NCBI GenBank assembly: GCA_046728115.1
Contig: JBKPDW010000013.1
Span: 1-14,161, forward strand
Source of the DNA: CAVSWN01 sp046728115
GTDB lineage: Bacteria; Acidobacteriota; Vicinamibacteria; Vicinamibacterales; CAVVIG01
Direction of reading: 5' to 3'
Length of the DNA: 14,161 bases
The notes under the pieces were generated by a model. That model was not told where the DNA came from. It did not search any database and was given only the letters and a program-made list of their open reading frames with translations. Below are positions 1-7,032 of the stretch, piece after piece (position 1 is the first letter of the stretch; the number at the start of each line of letters is the position of its first letter). A program made the translations under genes and the position numbers.

Positions 1-1
1 C

Positions 2-850
2 ATTGTCTGGGCGGCCCAGAAGACGCCGGAAACGCCCTACACCGGAGTCAACAAGCCGATCTGGCATATCGCCGACATTCTCAAGTCGCATCAGGGACAG
101 GCGCGCTGGGAAGAGAAAGTGGTTCTGACGCGCGACTTCGATGGTCGTTACGTCCAGATGGCCCCGGGGGACAAGGCCAAGTGCATGTTCTACGCAGACG
201 ACCGCGTCTTCGGCTGGGTCTATAGCGGCGCTGTGAACATGACTATCGACGGCCAGGAGCCCAAGGTCTTGTCGAAGGGCTGGGTGTTCAACGTGGCACC
301 ACGCCTGTCCTTCTGCATGGAGACTGTCGGCACCGAGCCGGTTGTGTATTACCGCAACACGCCCGCCGGGCAGGTGCCGTCTTATCCGGAAAGCGAAACC
401 CCGACGCCCATTCCCGGCTACAAATATATCAAGACCAAGATCACCTCCACCGGCGGCTACGACTCCTTCAACGTGCCGTTCTTCAATGTTACGGAGTATG
501 GCGATTCGAAGCGCACGGGTGAGCGCTTCCTGTATGACGGCCATACCTCTTCCAACTTGAACATCGGAATGAACCTCACGGAGCTGCCGCCCGCCAGCAA
601 CTGGGGTCACTGGCACGCCAACATGGTGGAGCTCTGGGTCAATGTGTACGGCAATGTCTGTGCGCTCATCTCCGGCGTCGGCGTCGTCCATGGCGAACTC
701 GGCGACGTGATCAATGCCAATGAAGAACGGTGGCATCGTGCCACTAGCTGCCCCAACACCGGCAAAAGCATACGCATGGCGATGACACCGCGGAGCAAGG
801 AAGGCCAGGTCCACTATTACCAGGTCGACCAGCGGCCCGGGGGGCAATAG
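2..850 (+). CDS. Two-domain (bicupin) cupin protein, 5' end missing
   Basis: The reading frame is open from base 2 with no stop, so the gene begins left of the window; 282 residues are visible. A GTG at 119 could serve as a start, but the upstream 39 codons (IVWAAQKTPETPYTGVNKP...) read as ordinary protein, so I treat the gene as truncated by the window. Numbering from that GTG, a first cupin-like beta-barrel spans about residues 10-85 and lacks metal-binding histidines. A second spans about 145-235 and carries the cupin motif 1 pattern HxH(x4)E(x6)G: His164, His166, Glu171, Gly178. His206 is the probable fourth metal ligand, although the surrounding motif 2 is divergent (no PxG). A mononuclear metal site in the C-terminal barrel is therefore plausible. 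Substrate and pathway cannot be told from sequence. It stands alone on its strand, with stop TAG at 848-850. Confidence 0.75.
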   Translation: MVWAAQKTPETPYTGVNKPIWHIADILKSHQGQARWEEKVVLTRDFDGRYVQMAPGDKAKCMFYADDRVFGWVYSGAVNMTIDGQEPKVLSKGWVFNVAPRLSFCMETVGTEPVVYYRNTPAGQVPSYPESETPTPIPGYKYIKTKITSTGGYDSFNVPFFNVTEYGDSKRTGERFLYDGHTSSNLNIGMNLTELPPASNWGHWHANMVELWVNVYGNVCALISGVGVVHGELGDVINANEERWHRATSCPNTGKSIRMAMTPRSKEGQVHYYQVDQRPGGQ

Positions 851-1217
851 GTCTGCCTGTGATCCGCAAAAAAACCGCGCCGGCTTGAAAGAGTTCGACT
901 GAATTCGGCAAATCGCTAAGCATGGCGTGGCATGCCCGGCGACCAGCCGCAACGCTTACTGATTAACGACCGGGACAGCGTTCTATGCATCCGTCGTTGA
1001 CGACGCGGTGTCGGCTCTCGCCAGTGCGCGCTCAGCGCCATGGTCGTATTACACGCTCGCCGAATCCGTCACCCACGAAAAGTCGCCATGTGTTTTGAAA
1101 CCTGGAGACACACCACTGCTCGCCAGATCGGCGTTACACGTGGGTCAGGCGAACTCTGGCCGTGCCGGGAAGTCGATGATGATGTCGCTGCAGCGCTGCT
1201 CGTGGTTCTGGATGAAC
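851..1217. other. Intergenic stretch without recognisable gene
   Basis: This 367-base stretch lies between the stops of two convergent genes (cupin on plus, VOC protein on minus). I see no frame with a convincing start, ribosome site and protein-like content. It holds a short inverted repeat GCATG-GCGTGG-CATGC at 920-935 and an A7 run near 869, but neither forms a classical stem plus T-tract terminator. Confidence 0.4.
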
Positions 1218-1598
1218 CTAGAGGGCGCTGACGGTGACGTAGTATCCGTCGAGATCTCGGACGGCGAACTCCTTCGTTCGAGTATTCGGGTTCACATGAG
1301 GCTCCTCGTCCAGCCGAGCGACGAGTCCGCGGGCCCTTTGCACTGCGAGGTCGAAGTCGTCGACGCGAAAGAACAAGAGGAGTCCGTTTCCTGGTGTCGC
1401 ATGGTCAGGACTCATCAAGGAGGGGTGCTCGTGGGCGCCCCATTGGTGGAGACAGAGCAGGACAGTGCCGTCCGAGTCCAGGAGTTGGCCAAAGTGGTCG
1501 TGGGCCGGCGCCGTCTCCGCCTGGCCGAAGAGGGACTGGTACCACCTAAAACTCGCGCGGACGTCGTTCACCCCGATGATCGTCCAAGTGCGCTTCAT
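1218..1598 (-). CDS. VOC-superfamily (glyoxalase/bleomycin-resistance fold) protein
   Basis: This 126-residue protein has the size and layout of a single-module vicinal oxygen chelate protein: two beta-alpha-beta-beta-beta halves. The start MKRTWTIIGVNDVRASFRWYQSLFG is the classic first half (strand, then the helix 'V..S..WY..LFG'). The second half is seen as LLLFFRVDDFDLAVQRARG (73-91) followed by KEFAVRDLDGYYVTV (109-123), the usual 'DPDGY' turn. The Glu that commonly closes the metal site after this turn ('iEL') is replaced by VTV. It may therefore lack a standard metal centre, though Glu110 or His51/His56 could contribute. The start is supported by GGAGG at 1605-1609, six bases before ATG. 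Members include glyoxalases, dioxygenases, antibiotic-binding proteins and many of unknown role, and I cannot choose among these. It is monocistronic as far as visible. Confidence 0.85.
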   Translation of the reverse strand: MKRTWTIIGVNDVRASFRWYQSLFGQAETAPAHDHFGQLLDSDGTVLLCLHQWGAHEHPSLMSPDHATPGNGLLLFFRVDDFDLAVQRARGLVARLDEEPHVNPNTRTKEFAVRDLDGYYVTVSAL

Positions 1599-1858
1599 GG
1601 CAATCCTCCGGCGGCCCGCTCAGACAGTAGCATCGACGCGACTGCGTCGACCGTGACGTTGACACCGAAGTGCTCGAGCGCGTGGACGGCGCGGGCTTTG
1701 GCCCGGCGAGTAGTCGCCGAGTATTTCCGAATCGACCCGCCGACGCTTCAGAAAGCCGACGGCGTTACCAACGCCACCATCTCTGCGATCCTCGTTGCCC
1801 GTGCAGATAATTGAGAGGTGGCAGAGTCGTACATCGGGTATTCGGTCGGCCGCGACAC
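1595..1858 (-). pseudogene. Possible decayed gene directly upstream of the VOC gene
   Basis: On the minus strand one frame runs from GTG 1858 (or ATG 1834) to a TGA at 1748-1750. It continues in the same frame for 50 further codons to a TGA at 1595-1597 that overlaps the VOC start as ATGA. The second segment has G/C-rich third positions and protein-like text (ARAVHALEHFGVNVTVDAVA), but no start codon near its beginning. Read through the single stop, it would be a peptide of about 87 residues coupled to the VOC gene. No family is recognisable. It could equally be chance open frame in GC-rich DNA: the opposite strand is also open here. Confidence 0.2.
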
Positions 1859-1893
1859 TTACGAACGGTCGAGCTTCCGTGTCATGACCTTTC

Positions 1894-3180
1894 TCATTGG
1901 CGCGTTTGAGAGTTACTCGGCGTCAGCTTCAGCAGCTTGCCGCCGGCACCATCGGTCAGCACATAGATAGCACCGTCCTGAAAGACGCGCACGTCGCGGA
2001 TCCGCTGGGCGAGATCCGTCAGCAGCGGTTCCTCGTTGACGACCTTATCGTCTTTGTCCAACTCCAGACGGAAAATCGCCTGGCCGGCCAGGCCACCCAC
2101 CAGCACGCTGGTCTTCCACTGCGGAAAGAGGTCGCCCCGATAGAAGACCAGGCCAGACGGCGCGATGACCGGGTCCCAGTAATACCGCGGCTGCTCGAGC
2201 CCCGGCTTCTCGACGATGGCGTCGCCGATCTTCGTGCCGGGATAGTTGATGCCGTGCACGATCACCGGCCAACCATAGTTCTTGCCCTTCTCGATCAGAT
2301 TCAGCTCATCGCCACCCCGCGGACCATGTTCAACTTCCCAAAGCCGTCCATCGGGTGCGAAAGTCAAACCCTGTGGCGTGCGATGACCCATCGACCAGAC
2401 TTCCGGCAGGCCAAGCGCCGGATTGCCGGGCGCCGGCTTGCCTTCTGGCGTGATGTGGATGACCTTGCCCAGGTATTTGTCGGGTTGCTGCGCCTGCATC
2501 GGAATTGGATCGCCGGTGGATCGGTCCCCAAGAGCGACGAACAGGTTGCCGTCCTTCGGATCGATGGCGATGCGAGAACCGGTCTGGCTCACCGCTCTGT
2601 TGGTGAACGGGGTGCCCTGAAAGATGGTGTGCACATTCGACAGCGTGCCCGCGTCCTCATCCAACGTGGCACTGTCGACAGCTTGGACGCAATTGTCGGC
2701 ATCAATAATGCGCATGTAGACGAAGAAGATTCTGTGATTGCTCGCGAAGTTCCGATCCAACGCGACGTCGAGGAGGCCGGCTTGTCCGCGGAAATACACC
2801 GGCGGCAGATTTGCGGTGATGGTATGCAACGCCGAACCATCCCTGTTGAGGATGCGGAGGCGGCCCGGCTTCTCCGTGATGAGAAAACGTTCGCTGGGTA
2901 GGAGCGCGACCGCCCAAGGGTTGTCCAAGCCGCTGGCGATGGTTGTGACCGCGACGTCCGTCGTCTTGTGATAGGGAGCATGCGTCTGCCCCGGAAACAC
3001 CGGATGATCGGTATCCAGTTCTGGGGAGCGCCTGTCGATGGGCTGGCCTTCGACCGTGAATTTCTCGAAGGACCGGCGGGTGGTGCCCGCGTTGCCGCGA
3101 CCGGCAGGCGCCGTCTGGGCCCTCAGCAATGCGGGAAGGATCGCCAGTGCGACGACGCCGATCATCACGAATCGTTTCAT
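1894..3180 (-). CDS. Exported PQQ-type glucose/sorbosone dehydrogenase family protein
   Basis: This is a six-bladed beta-propeller of the soluble aldose dehydrogenase (GSDH) family, which oxidises sugars outside the cytoplasm with PQQ and passes electrons to the respiratory chain. I chose the ATG at 3180 because GGAG lies six bases upstream (3187-3190) and the protein then opens with a signal peptide, MKRFVMIGVVALAILPALLRAQ; the frame extends 11 codons further up without a better ribosome site. Of 428 residues, family hallmarks are: the blade opening SGLDNPWAVALLP (83-95), ITEKPGRLRI (101-110), GQAGLLDVALD (132-142), GSRIAIDPKDGNLFVALGDR (201-220), GHRTPQGL (265-272), HGPRGGDELN (285-294) and YYWDPVIAPSGLVFY (333-347). 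Position 199-200 reads QT where many relatives such as E. coli YliI have HF, marking a subgroup. No PQQ biosynthesis genes lie in the window. It is 29 bases downstream of an exported protein gene, so probably co-transcribed with it. Confidence 0.9.
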   Translation of the reverse strand: MKRFVMIGVVALAILPALLRAQTAPAGRGNAGTTRRSFEKFTVEGQPIDRRSPELDTDHPVFPGQTHAPYHKTTDVAVTTIASGLDNPWAVALLPSERFLITEKPGRLRILNRDGSALHTITANLPPVYFRGQAGLLDVALDRNFASNHRIFFVYMRIIDADNCVQAVDSATLDEDAGTLSNVHTIFQGTPFTNRAVSQTGSRIAIDPKDGNLFVALGDRSTGDPIPMQAQQPDKYLGKVIHITPEGKPAPGNPALGLPEVWSMGHRTPQGLTFAPDGRLWEVEHGPRGGDELNLIEKGKNYGWPVIVHGINYPGTKIGDAIVEKPGLEQPRYYWDPVIAPSGLVFYRGDLFPQWKTSVLVGGLAGQAIFRLELDKDDKVVNEEPLLTDLAQRIRDVRVFQDGAIYVLTDGAGGKLLKLTPSNSQTRQ

Positions 3181-3209
3181 TTCAGTCTCCATATTGTCTA
3201 GAAGCCATC

Positions 3210-3731
3210 TCACAAATAGCCGGCATCGGACTCAACACCCTCGGCGCCATTTGGATAGGTCAACACTGCCGACTGTTCGGGAGTAATCCGATTGTGGGGA
3301 GCGGCATCGCCATCGCCGTCGGTTCGATTCGCTATGCGGCTCGCCAGCTCCAACGTTACTCCGCCTTTAGCGCCGGCGTACACGTTCGCGACCCAAATTC
3401 CCTTGTCGGCCTTCCCGGGAGCCATCGCAGTGGTCGACAAGCCGTTGGTGCGGTTGAGGAACTCGTTGAACACGTTGAATGACACGAGGCCAAACTGAAC
3501 GGCCGCGACCTCTTTCGCGCCTTTATTGGTGTACTGAACGGTGTGGTGAATGCCGTCCGTCGTGTACTGAGACCGCTCCCTATAGACTGCGGTGTAGGAC
3601 GTGATGGTGACCGGCGCGTCAGCTTGCTGAACAATTTTTGTGACTGGCTTGATGTCGGCTCGCGCTCTCGCGTCAAACGTGGCGCACGCCAGCACTGTGG
3701 CCAACCAGACCTTCGCGATGGATATCTTCAT
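3210..3731 (-). CDS. Small exported protein of unknown function
   Basis: This 173-residue protein has an N-terminal signal peptide (MKISIAKVWLATVLACATFDARARA, cleavage likely after ARA). AGGAG at 3739-3743, seven bases before ATG, fixes the start. The mature part is rich in alternating hydrophobic/polar beta segments (VTITSYTAVYRERSQY, HHTVQYTNKG, EVAAVQFGLVSFNVFNEFL), suggesting an all-beta, immunoglobulin-like fold. A charged glycine/aspartate stretch follows near residues 138-143. There is no cysteine in the mature region and no lipobox or membrane anchor. I do not recognise the family. It is the first gene of a likely two-gene unit with the sugar dehydrogenase, so an accessory or co-secreted role is possible, but this rests only on adjacency. 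Confidence 0.75.
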   Translation of the reverse strand: MKISIAKVWLATVLACATFDARARADIKPVTKIVQQADAPVTITSYTAVYRERSQYTTDGIHHTVQYTNKGAKEVAAVQFGLVSFNVFNEFLNRTNGLSTTAMAPGKADKGIWVANVYAGAKGGVTLELASRIANRTDGDGDAAPHNRITPEQSAVLTYPNGAEGVESDAGYL

Positions 3732-3941
3732 CGTCGCTCTCCTTCAAAGCGCCGCCTGGGGGAAGGCTGGGCTTTCAGCGCGACGAGTTGGCCGCGCATC
3801 GTACCTCGAAAGCTCGACCGTGCGTTTGGGTTTTGTTGTGCGGCGAGACTCCGATCGCGGTGTGGCTCAAGTGGCGACGAAACAAAGGCGAATCTGCTAG
3901 GATCTGATGTTGCTTTTCGAGGCATTCTCGGAGCAGCCGCA

Positions 3942-3958
3942 GACCTGCAAATCAGGTC
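3942..3958. repeat. Perfect inverted repeat upstream of the Cys-rich gene
   Basis: GACCTG (3942-3947), spacer CAAAT, then CAGGTC (3953-3958) is a perfect 6+5+6 inverted repeat in the 298-base divergent gap between the exported protein (start 3731) and the Cys-rich protein (start 4030). It ends 71 bases before the latter's ATG. It could be an operator or a leader hairpin; no T-tract follows, so it is not a terminator. A weak -10-like TAGGAT lies at 3898-3903 with no good -35. Nothing else in the gap is recognisable. Confidence 0.35.
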
Positions 3959-4029
3959 CGCGCTACTTGCTACCTGCTCTGTAGGATGACCGGTGACATC
4001 GGAAATTCAGATGAGAGGAGATTACTGAA

Positions 4030-4380
4030 ATGAGAATGCCAGGGTTTGCTGCAGAAGCGACACTATACAAAGCAAGCGGTCAGTATTACACGGCTCCGAT
4101 CTATGGCGACTTGAGAGCCTCCCGGGGAGTGCTCCCACAACTCCCGAGACAGGTTGAAGAGTGCTATGCGTGGTGCAATCTGAGCGGCGAAGACCCCTTG
4201 ACCTGTTTCTTTAGGTGCGGCAGTGGATTCCCGGACGGCGGGGGTGGCAACGGTGGTGGGGGTGGGGGTGGAGAGAGCTGCAGACCGGGTTGTGGGCCAT
4301 GCCGACGTGTCGGAAGTCGGTGGCAGAAGGTCTGCGTGACCGGCGATTGCGATACCCGCACGGTTGCGTGCCGCCCTTAA
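4030..4380 (+). CDS. Gly/Cys-rich small protein with PGFxAExxLY N-terminus
   Basis: The protein has 116 residues, and GGAG at 4017-4020, nine bases before ATG, supports the start. It has three parts. Residues 1-22 (MRMPGFAAEATLYKASGQYY) form a compact segment with no hydrophobic signal-peptide core; from memory, similar 'PGFTAEASLY' openings recur in small uncharacterised proteins of soil and environmental bacteria. Residues 23-66 hold two CxxxC pairs (Cys45/49 and Cys59/63). A glycine tract follows (70-73 and 75-81, broken by one Asn). The tail at 82-116 has six more cysteines (84, 88, 91, 102, 107, 114) and many arginines. The paired spacing suits disulfides or metal binding. Function is unknown. 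A ribosomal natural-product precursor (leader plus variable Cys-rich core) is one reading, but no modification enzyme is in the window and the protein is long for that. It is a single plus-strand gene between minus-strand neighbours. Confidence 0.7.
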   Translation: MRMPGFAAEATLYKASGQYYTAPIYGDLRASRGVLPQLPRQVEECYAWCNLSGEDPLTCFFRCGSGFPDGGGGNGGGGGGGESCRPGCGPCRRVGSRWQKVCVTGDCDTRTVACRP

Positions 4381-4400
4381 GGTCCTCTAAAAGGAATTAG

Positions 4401-4474
4401 TGGAGCGGGCTACGGGGATCGAACCCGTGTCCGAGGCTTGGGAAGCCTCTGTACTACCATTGTACGAAGCCCGC
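4401..4474 (-). tRNA. tRNA-Gly (anticodon CCC), CCA encoded
   Basis: Read on the minus strand from 4474, the cloverleaf is complete. The acceptor stem is GCGGGCT with AGCCCGC, the D stem GTAC/GTAC, and the anticodon arm GAGGC-TTCCCAA-GCCTC gives anticodon CCC (reads GGG). The variable loop is GGAC and the T arm ACGGG-TTCGATC-CCCGT. The discriminator base is U, as usual for bacterial tRNA-Gly, and the 3' CCA is genomically encoded (complement of 4401-4403). It lies 78 bases downstream of the phosphomannomutase gene on the same strand. No convincing promoter is visible in that gap. Confidence 0.97.
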
Positions 4475-4552
4475 AAAACAGGTGGTCAATCAGCGAGTTT
4501 CCGAGTTGGTGACTCCACACCGTACACTCGCCAGTTCACCAATTCTACCGGA

Positions 4553-5914
4553 TCACGATCGTATGAGCGCAACCACTTCGTCGCGCTTCTGGGCCATCAG
4601 CTCCGGTGTCGTGGCTTCGAGATTCAGGCGCAGCAGCGGCTCCGTGTTCGAGGGCCTCACGTTGAAATGCCACGTGAGATACTCGATTGAGATGCCGTCC
4701 AGTGTGTATTGCCTGGCGTCCGCGTACCGGGCGGCGAGTTGCTCGAGCTTGGCGGGCACGAGATCCATGTGCGCGAGCCGGGTGTTGATCTCTCCCGAGA
4801 TGAAATAGCGCTTCGCCAGCGGCTGCAGGAGATCGTGCAGGCTGGCGTTCTTCTTCGACATCAACTCCAGCATCAGCACGGCCGGGATGAACCCGTTGTC
4901 GGCGAAAAAATTGTCGCGGAAGTAGTAATGACCGGTCACCTCGCCGCCGAAGATGGCATTCGACTCCCGCATGCGCTGCTTGATGAACGCGTGCCCGACC
5001 CGGTTCATCAGCGCCGTGCCGCCATAGCGTTCAACGGTGTCCCTGACCGCGACGCTGGCGCGGAGGTCGTAGACCACCGATGCGCCCGGATGCCGCATCA
5101 GGAAGGCTTCGGCCAGCAGCGCCGTCACGAAATCGCCCGACACGAACTGGCCGGTGCCGTCGATGAAAAAACAGCGATCCGCATCGCCGTCCCATGCGAT
5201 GCCGACGTCGGCCTTCTCGGCCGTCACGCGCGCGACGATGTCACGGCGATTTTCCTCGATGAGCGGATTGGCTTCGTGGTTCGGAAAGCGGCCATCGATC
5301 TCGAAACACAGCCTCGTCGTCCTGCAGGGGAGCCGCTCGAAGATTTTAGGCGCGACGAGTCCGGCCATGCCGCTCCCGGCGTCGAGGACGACGTTGAACG
5401 GCTTCACGATCGACGGATCGATGAACGAGAGAACGTGATCGACGTACGGCGCCAGGATGTCCTTCGACGTGACGCGCCCGCGCGCGACAGCGGGTGCCGG
5501 CAGCCGATCGTTGGCGATCATCTCGCGGATGTCGCCGATGCCCGCATCGCCGCTGAGCGGAAGCGCCTCCTGCCGCACCAGCTTCATGCCGTTGTACTGC
5601 TTCGGATTGTGAGACGCCGTGATCTGCGCTCCGCCGTCATGCCGGCCGGTCGCGACGGCAAAGTACAGCATGTCGGTCGCCAGCATGCCGTAGTCGACGA
5701 CATCGGCACCCTGCGACACCGCGCCATCGATGAAAGCGGCAGTGAGCGCCGGAGAGGACAAGCGCATGTCGCGACCGACAGCGATGTGTTTCGCTTTCAA
5801 GTACACGACGAAGGCCGTGCCGACGGCCTTGGCTGTGTCCTCGTTCAGCTCGGCTGGATAGAGGCCCCGAATGTCGTAGGCCTTGAAAATGTCGGGGTTC
5901 AGGGATACGGCCAT
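4553..5914 (-). CDS. manB: Phosphomannomutase/phosphoglucomutase
   Basis: This cytoplasmic alpha-D-phosphohexomutase interconverts mannose-6-phosphate and mannose-1-phosphate (and usually the glucose equivalents) through a phosphoserine. At 453 residues it has normal length for the AlgC/ManB group. It starts FKAYDIRG (10-17). The catalytic loop TASHNP carries the phosphoserine at Ser101, the Mg2+-binding loop is DGDADR (242-247), the sugar-binding loop is GEVTGH (324-329), and the phosphate-binding loop is RPSNTEP (420-426). All active-site elements are intact. It follows the sugar nucleotidyltransferase gene by 32 bases, giving the two consecutive steps to an NDP-sugar, most simply GDP-mannose. 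No Shine-Dalgarno sequence stands out before the ATG. Mannose versus glucose specificity cannot be read from sequence, so the gene symbol is a family label. Confidence 0.93.
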   Translation of the reverse strand: MAVSLNPDIFKAYDIRGLYPAELNEDTAKAVGTAFVVYLKAKHIAVGRDMRLSSPALTAAFIDGAVSQGADVVDYGMLATDMLYFAVATGRHDGGAQITASHNPKQYNGMKLVRQEALPLSGDAGIGDIREMIANDRLPAPAVARGRVTSKDILAPYVDHVLSFIDPSIVKPFNVVLDAGSGMAGLVAPKIFERLPCRTTRLCFEIDGRFPNHEANPLIEENRRDIVARVTAEKADVGIAWDGDADRCFFIDGTGQFVSGDFVTALLAEAFLMRHPGASVVYDLRASVAVRDTVERYGGTALMNRVGHAFIKQRMRESNAIFGGEVTGHYYFRDNFFADNGFIPAVLMLELMSKKNASLHDLLQPLAKRYFISGEINTRLAHMDLVPAKLEQLAARYADARQYTLDGISIEYLTWHFNVRPSNTEPLLRLNLEATTPELMAQKRDEVVALIRS

Positions 5915-5946
5915 GGGTCAATACTAAAGGGCTGATCGGGTGATGG

Positions 5947-7011
5947 CTACTGGCAGATCAAGCGACTGTAGTCCGTCACGACACTTTTATCGCCCAGGAC
6001 GACGCCGTTGTCGACCTTTGCGCTCCGGCCGATGTGGCAGTGCCGGCCGAGAATCGATTGCCGCACGGACGCTTCCTGGCTGATTCGCGTATTCGCCCAC
6101 ACGATGGCGCGCTCGACCGACGCGTGCTCCTCGATGTGGCACCGCCGGCCGATCACGCTGTACGGACCGATGCGGGCGCCGGCCTTGATCACCGCGCCTT
6201 CGTCGATGAACGACGGCCCGTCGATGGAGGCGCCGTCTTCCACGCGGGCCTGCGGCGACTGGAAGGCGCAGCCAGGTGCCGTCGCGAACGGCGCGGCGCG
6301 GTATCGGCCCTCCATGATGTCCTGGTGCACCTGCATGTATTTTGCGGCGGTCCCGATGTCGATCCAGTAGCCGCGGTACGTATAGGCGACGAAGACCTCG
6401 CCGCGCTCGACGAGCGACGGAAAGAAGCTGCGCTCGATCGACCAGGGCGTGTCCTTGGGAATCCGATCGAAGGTGTCGGGCTCGAGGACGTAGATGCCGG
6501 CGTTGATCGTATCGCAGGTGATCTCGTCAGCGTTCGGTTTCTCGAGAAAGCGTCGGACGTTGCCGTTCGCATCGGTTTCGACGAGCCCGTACGCGGTCGG
6601 ATTCTCAACCGGCGTGAGGACAATCGTCGCCTTGGCCCTGCGTTCGCGATGCAACGCGATGACCGCCGCCAGATTCACCTCAGTCAGCACATCGCCGTTG
6701 AAGACGACGACCGATTCGCGCAGCGAATCGCCTGCATAGCGCACCGCACCTGCAGTGCCCAGCGGCGCCGGTTCTACCACGTAGCGGATCGCGATCCCGA
6801 GTTCGCTGCCGTCTCCGAATATCTCCTCGATACGCCGCGGCTGATAATTCAAGCTCAGCACGACTTCGTCGATTTCCGGAACCTGCTTGAGCAGGTCGAG
6901 TTGATAGTGGAGAAACGGCCGATTGAAAATCGGGACGATCGGCTTGGGCGTGTGGATCGTCAGCGGTCGCAGCCGCGTACCCTTGCCCCCAGCGAGCAGG
7001 ATCGCTTTCAT
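5947..7011 (-). CDS. NDP-sugar pyrophosphorylase (mannose-1-phosphate guanylyltransferase-like)
   Basis: The enzyme joins a nucleoside triphosphate to a sugar-1-phosphate. The start is set at ATG 7011 because the family signature begins there (MKAILLAGGKGTRLRPLT, with the G-x-G-T-R-L-R-P nucleotide loop at 9-16), preceded by GGTGG six bases upstream. The frame is open for 122 more codons, but those lie antisense to pgsA and are not protein-like. Other signatures in the 354 residues are TPKPIVPI (21-28), the metal-binding NGDVL (105-109, Asp107) and FLEKP (155-159). The tail from about residue 255 has hexapeptide repeats (VEDGASIDG, IGPYSVIG, CHIGRSAKV, NGVVLG) of a left-handed beta-helix, as in GMPP/GlmU-type enzymes. 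The neighbouring phosphomannomutase favours GDP-mannose synthesis. A glucose-1-phosphate substrate (UTP or dTTP) is the alternative. Confidence 0.88.
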   Translation of the reverse strand: MKAILLAGGKGTRLRPLTIHTPKPIVPIFNRPFLHYQLDLLKQVPEIDEVVLSLNYQPRRIEEIFGDGSELGIAIRYVVEPAPLGTAGAVRYAGDSLRESVVVFNGDVLTEVNLAAVIALHRERRAKATIVLTPVENPTAYGLVETDANGNVRRFLEKPNADEITCDTINAGIYVLEPDTFDRIPKDTPWSIERSFFPSLVERGEVFVAYTYRGYWIDIGTAAKYMQVHQDIMEGRYRAAPFATAPGCAFQSPQARVEDGASIDGPSFIDEGAVIKAGARIGPYSVIGRRCHIEEHASVERAIVWANTRISQEASVRQSILGRHCHIGRSAKVDNGVVLGDKSVVTDYSRLICQ

Positions 7012-7022
7012 CGCAACCACCG

Positions 7023-7032
7023 ATGATATCAT
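7023..7032. promoter_or_regulatory. Palindromic element in the pgsA/pyrophosphorylase divergent gap
   Basis: ATGATATCAT is a perfect 10-base palindrome in the 37-base gap between the start codons at 7011 (minus) and 7049 (plus). It supplies TATCAT, one change from the -10 consensus, on both strands. A start site about seven bases past each copy would leave leaders of roughly 10 bases for pgsA and 4-5 for the pyrophosphorylase, close to leaderless. The -35 regions would fall within or next to the coding sequences and are poor matches. It may instead be an operator. Confidence 0.3.

Noticed and set aside
864..885. A7/T7 run next to GC-rich bases as a terminator
   Set aside because: No adjacent stable stem, and it lies over 330 bases past the VOC stop.
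1008..1814. 268-codon plus-strand frame
   Set aside because: It lies antisense to the VOC gene, has no ribosome site, and has low-complexity antisense-type composition.
3936..3965. tRNA-Cys-like anticodon arm (CTGCAAA loop)
   Set aside because: A GCA-containing loop is visible, but the flanking five bases do not pair in the tRNA register and no acceptor or T arm fits.
4237..4272. Glycine-codon tract as a tandem repeat or CRISPR-like array
   Set aside because: It is a short in-frame GGN run inside a coding sequence, with no spacer/repeat periodicity.
4400..4690. Plus-strand frame beginning ERATGIEPVSEAWEASVLPLYEAR
   Set aside because: This is the well-known spurious peptide from the antisense of a glycine tRNA; the tRNA at 4401-4474 explains it.
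4709..5935. 408-codon plus-strand frame opposite phosphomannomutase
   Set aside because: It is a shadow frame rich in Arg/Asp/His/Val typical of the antisense of GC-rich genes; the minus strand carries all mutase motifs.
6034..7026. 330-codon plus-strand frame opposite the pyrophosphorylase
   Set aside because: Antisense shadow with no family signature; the opposite strand has an intact enzyme.
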